Positions 5,825 to 8,274 of a stretch of 8,274 nucleotides of DNA are shown here, one piece after another. Both the position numbers and the translations under genes were made by a program. The first letter of the stretch is position 1, and each line of letters begins with the position of its first letter. The DNA lies in the NCBI GenBank assembly GCA_021782195.1, contig JAJXVI010000077.1:1-8274 (forward strand). Direction: 5' to 3'. A model generated the notes under the pieces. The model did no database searches, was not told where the DNA came from, and saw only the letters and a list, made by a program, of their open reading frames with translations. This stretch comes from a bacterium (GTDB lineage Bacteria > Vulcanimicrobiota > Xenobia > RGZZ01).

Positions 5825-5864
5825 CGAGACTGCGTCGTCTCGAAAAGCAAGAGACTCGAGTCTC
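5825..5864. repeat. Two adjacent palindromes sharing GAGAC
   Basis: CGAGAC-TGCGTC-GTCTCG (5825-5842) is a six-base stem with a six-base loop. Eight bases later GAGACTCGAGTCTC (5851-5864) is a perfect 14-base palindrome. The first is followed by AAAAGC. Together they sit seven bases after the stop of the plus-strand frame ending at 5818, so they could be a remnant 3' structure of that lost gene. They could also be a binding site or a recombination endpoint. Confidence 0.5.
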
Positions 5865-5990
5865 CGCGGGTGGCACGTTCACTCCCAAGAACGCACCACT
5901 CGCTCTTGCGCCACTTCCGGCTGGCCGCAGAAGCTGTACGCGATGCGGCACGATAGGAGCGACCGCACAAAAACAGTTTTGGTAGGCGCG

Positions 5991-6013
5991 AGACCGGGCC
6001 TCTACACCGGTCT
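5991..6013. other. Stem-loop AGACCGG ... CCGGTCT
   Basis: A perfect seven-base GC-rich stem with a nine-base loop. On the minus strand, downstream of the membrane protein gene, it is followed after some 10 bases by AAAACTGTTTTTG. This gives a loose terminator-like arrangement about 100 bases after the stop codon. Confidence 0.35.
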
Positions 6014-6042
6014 GTTCCAGGGCACAAAGGGGCGACGCCTAC

Positions 6043-6070
6043 GGCCGACACGCGACGCGTGTAGCGGGCC
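6043..6070. terminator. GC-rich stem-loop 3' of the GT-C-like gene, possible transcription end
   Basis: ACACGC-GAC-GCGTGT (6048-6062) is a perfect six-base stem with a three-base loop, extended with a small mismatch by GGCC on both sides (6043-6046, 6067-6070). It lies 45 bases beyond the stop of the membrane protein gene. No T tract follows on the minus strand, so its role as a terminator is not established. Confidence 0.35.
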
Positions 6071-6115
6071 GGGGCGTTGACGGCGGAAGGAGACCTGGTA
6101 CCACGCAGGTAGAGG

Positions 6116-7933
6116 TCACGGTCGGACGCATATCCTGAAGACACGGATGTTCGTGTCCACGTACAACGGAGGACCGAAGTGTCGGGTCAGGCTTGTCAGG
6201 GTCCTCTTGATGACCTCCCGTGCGACCTGCGGGGGACGAACCAGGAAATAATACGCGGGATGGACGACGAGGTAGCGGAAACCGACGCGCATCAGACGCT
6301 CCACATCGCGTTGCGTGAGGGGATAGGGGGGCGCGGGGTAACGATTGAGATTTGCAAGATAGGCGACCATGGGTTGTGTGAGAAGGAAGTTTCGATATGA
6401 TGCACTGTAGAGGAATGGCGCGTCTTCCGCCTGGCCACCAAGCAGTTTTTTGTGATGCACAATCTGGTAGACGCAGGCGGATGCCGATTCCCCGACAGGC
6501 AGATCGACCAGGGCCTCTCCTGGCAGGTGTGCGAGCGTGTGGTAGAAGGGCGAGATTGCGAGCCGTGAAACGGGAAGCGGGGCGTAGCCGTGCACGGCAA
6601 GATCTGCGACGTACAGAACGGCAAACCCGCTGATAAGGGCGATCTGCATTCCTGTGTGTCTGCTCAAGCGTCGGCGGACGTGCGCCAGGAACAGGCCCCC
6701 AAGCGCACAGGCGGAGACTTCCACGAAGAACGCAATGCGCCCCGGGTAGAGAAATCGGGAGAAGAATGGGAGCCAGTGGTACAGTCCAAGATACAGCGGA
6801 TTGGGCACAAGATGCGTGAACCGGTGTCGCTCCCGGATGCACGGTCCGAGGCACAGCAGATAGAAGTACACGGAGCAGATGACCCAGAACCCCGACCGGG
6901 CAGGAGGCAAGAAGAGACCTCCGAGGGCAAGAAGAAGCAGGACGCCGATGTAGGCTGGAAAAGGTGCGCGCAGTTCGGGGGCCAGCGGGAAAGTAAGATT
7001 GCAGGAGTTTCTCAGGAGAAGGCCGGGCATTGAGTTCGGGACCTGTGCCTGTTGCAGGGAGAAGGCGTGGAAGAAAGCGACCGAGGCGTGTCCGTGCGTG
7101 CCCTGCCACGCATAGTATGCGCCCAGGGGCAGCAGCGGACACGCGAGAATGAGTGCGGCCGTTTGAATGCGAGCAACTTGCGGCCCTTTCAGTGGCCCGT
7201 TCGGTCCAAACTGTTCCCAGAAGCCCAGCAGGACACCGAACATCGCCAGGAAGACCGCAAAGAAATAGTAGACGGCGGTGGACAGCAGAAAAAAGATTCC
7301 CAGAAGCCACGGATTGCGAGAGTTCTCTTCTCGGGCGGTCTTGAGCATGTAGAGCATCGCCAGGCAGGGAACGAACACGGCCGCGCTGTCGAGATGGCCG
7401 TCACGCAGTTCAAGACACACGTACGGACTTGTTGCCAGGAATGCACCGCAGAGCCCTCCCACGCAAACGTCCCGAGTGATGTGATGGAACAGTCGATAGC
7501 CGCAGTAACCGTTCAGCGTGAGAAGCAGGATGACGAGAACATTGAAGTAGGTCGGGAATCCCAGGGCGAGTTGCAGGGGAATCGACAGCCAGGCAATGAG
7601 GTCAAGCCCCTGTGCCACGAAGACTGACTGTCCCACAGGAAAGAATGACAGGTCCGTGCGCGTCGGCAACCTTCCGTGTGAAGCACATCGCAGGTCGAAC
7701 CACTGGTTCCACAGGGTCCCTTCGAGGTCGTTGCTGAAGTCAAAAACTCCCACCACGTGACCTCGGGTTGCGACGGCTGCCGGCCAGGTAAGCAGCACCG
7801 CGACGATTGCGAAGAGTCCCAGGACGAGGCATTCCCTTTTCAGGCTGATCCGAGCCTGCGGGAGACGAAGCTGTGACAGTCGCACGGCCCACGGGTGCGC
7901 AATGTCGTTTCTCTTGGGGAGGCGCAGAAGCAC
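6116..7933 (-). CDS. Polytopic membrane protein, GT-C glycosyltransferase-like
   Basis: A 605-residue protein with about ten to twelve membrane helices (the first at about 36-55, the last at about 428-447) and a soluble C-terminal part of about 155 residues. Features shared with uncharacterised GT-C-like proteins are: an acidic first external loop FDFSNDLEG (64-72) where GT-C enzymes carry the catalytic acid; LATSPYVCLELRDGHLD (166-182); LPFFSRFLYPGR (388-399); and a C-terminal module with GEALVDLPVGES (472-483), QIVHHKKLLGGQAED (490-504) and VGFRYLVVHPAYY (550-562). GT-C enzymes move sugars from lipid-phosphate carriers to acceptors outside the cytoplasm. Substrate is unknown and catalysis is inferred. 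Translation starts at GTG 7933 with GGGAAG eight bases upstream; a shorter GTG start at codon 17 is possible. It has no close gene neighbours. A stem-loop lies 45 bases after its stop. Confidence 0.92.
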   Translation of the reverse strand: MLLRLPKRNDIAHPWAVRLSQLRLPQARISLKRECLVLGLFAIVAVLLTWPAAVATRGHVVGVFDFSNDLEGTLWNQWFDLRCASHGRLPTRTDLSFFPVGQSVFVAQGLDLIAWLSIPLQLALGFPTYFNVLVILLLTLNGYCGYRLFHHITRDVCVGGLCGAFLATSPYVCLELRDGHLDSAAVFVPCLAMLYMLKTAREENSRNPWLLGIFFLLSTAVYYFFAVFLAMFGVLLGFWEQFGPNGPLKGPQVARIQTAALILACPLLPLGAYYAWQGTHGHASVAFFHAFSLQQAQVPNSMPGLLLRNSCNLTFPLAPELRAPFPAYIGVLLLLALGGLFLPPARSGFWVICSVYFYLLCLGPCIRERHRFTHLVPNPLYLGLYHWLPFFSRFLYPGRIAFFVEVSACALGGLFLAHVRRRLSRHTGMQIALISGFAVLYVADLAVHGYAPLPVSRLAISPFYHTLAHLPGEALVDLPVGESASACVYQIVHHKKLLGGQAEDAPFLYSASYRNFLLTQPMVAYLANLNRYPAPPYPLTQRDVERLMRVGFRYLVVHPAYYFLVRPPQVAREVIKRTLTSLTRHFGPPLYVDTNIRVFRICVRP

Positions 7934-8274
7934 GCGAACAACTTCCCAATCTCGCGGCCTCTTCCCTGCCTGGCGGACACATCCAGACGCCTGATGGAAG
8001 ACACGCCTGCTCTAAACGGCGTGTGCTGCGGTCGGGGACGGGGACGTGTTCCGATCATCAGAGCAGCGTGTTGCGGGATCGAGGAATGTCGCGCGTACGC
8101 TGTCAGTGGCGTGGCCACGATCGCAGGTGCGATGGCGGACGTCCCCGTTACAGGCTCGCGCAGCAACGGCTCTGGCTCCCACTCGGGCTGCCCGCGACAG
8201 GAAGGAGTTCGCGGCTGATTCCCGCCCGCGCCGGTTCCTGGATGAGCGGCTCGAGATTCCTCCACAGCAACGCT
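7934..8274. other. Upstream region of the GT-C-like gene, no identifiable gene
   Basis: A minus-strand frame entering from the right edge (LEPLIQEPARAGISRELLPV) and ending at 8148 could be the tail of a neighbouring gene, but 42 codons are too few to judge. Frames on both strands through 7840-8265 are Arg/Pro-rich and unlike proteins. A 9-base inverted repeat ACGGGGACG/CGTCCCCGT lies at 8038-8046 and 8140-8148. No promoter with good hexamers was seen. Confidence 0.4.
8001..8024. other. Stem-loop ACACGCC ... GGCGTGT upstream of the GT-C-like gene
   Basis: A perfect seven-base GC-rich stem with a ten-base loop, 68 bases upstream of the GTG start at 7933. It could end transcription of an upstream gene or lie in the leader of the membrane protein mRNA. 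There is no T run after it on the minus strand. Confidence 0.35.

Larger units (their letters stand above)
5541..6115. other. Decayed or non-coding stretch between helicase remnant and membrane protein gene
   Basis: No intact gene is recognised. A minus-strand frame from a TTG at 5695 (RKRLKVGDAVLYQGHE, later GSNFYDPTGKTTSLR) looks protein-like at its start and then runs into the helicase remnant out of frame. A plus-strand frame ending at 5818 (RRINALALAGLKMSVRREV ... HAAKE) also has protein-like composition. Either could be a fragment of another lost gene, and neither can be named. Dyads at 5825-5864, 5991-6013 and 6043-6070 are listed separately. Confidence 0.45.

Noticed and set aside
5662..6144. 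Minus-strand open frame of 160 codons
   Set aside because: Ser/Arg-rich composition, no motif, and it passes through the palindromes and the 3' stem-loops.
6039..7310. Minus-strand open frame of 423 codons
   Set aside because: Shifted frame inside the GT-C-like gene, Arg/Pro/Ser-rich and without family features.
7840..8265. Minus-strand open frame of 141 codons and plus-strand frame 7895-8218
   Set aside because: Both are low-complexity Arg/Pro/Gly-rich frames without ribosome sites; the first overlaps the start of the membrane protein gene out of frame.
1..8274. tRNA, rRNA or insertion sequence
   Set aside because: No T-loop or acceptor-like cloverleaf, no rRNA-like segment and no transposase-like protein were found on either strand by eye.

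Overview
This 8.3 kb stretch is bacterial chromosome-type DNA of moderately high GC. All five recognisable genes and one gene remnant lie on the minus strand. The phylum cannot be fixed from the sequence. A lipoprotein-type FG-GAP/VCBS repeat protein with an Ig-like domain, a 230-residue LexA with an unusual recognition helix, and a GT-C-like membrane protein fit a Gram-negative, environmental, less-studied lineage (inference).

Layout from left to right. At 1-1227 is the 5' part of a secreted FG-GAP repeat lipoprotein that runs off the left edge. A 513-base gap follows. A sugar-1-phosphate nucleotidyltransferase lies at 1741-2460. A gap of nearly 700 bases contains a 36-base tandem repeat pair. 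At 3148-3381 is a 77-residue single-span membrane protein with a textbook Shine-Dalgarno sequence, easily missed because the open frame extends upstream of the true start. A gap of more than 850 bases contains two further repeat pairs. lexA lies at 4239-4931, with a clear sigma70-type promoter at 4988-5016 that encloses a direct repeat likely to be its own operator. At 5038-5540 is a frameshifted, truncated SNF2-family helicase remnant. A decayed stretch with palindromes follows. At 6116-7933 is a 605-residue polytopic membrane protein resembling GT-C glycosyltransferases. The last 341 bases hold no identifiable gene.

Functional links are loose. The nucleotidyltransferase (activated sugar synthesis) and the GT-C-like protein (lipid-linked sugar transfer) could both serve cell-surface glycan assembly, but they are 3.6 kb apart with lexA between them, so they are not an operon. 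LexA is the SOS regulator and probably represses itself. Only about 57% of the window is covered by convincing intact genes, low for a bacterium.

The least explained signal is in the gaps. Just 3' of three different genes (nucleotidyltransferase, small membrane protein, lexA) there is a pair of short direct repeats at an offset of 71-72 bases. At two loci the repeat is 36 bases long. The repeat sequence differs from locus to locus. A fourth, looser pair lies at 3737-3851. This is the main candidate for something undescribed, although simple 72-base tandem duplication followed by drift is a sober alternative.
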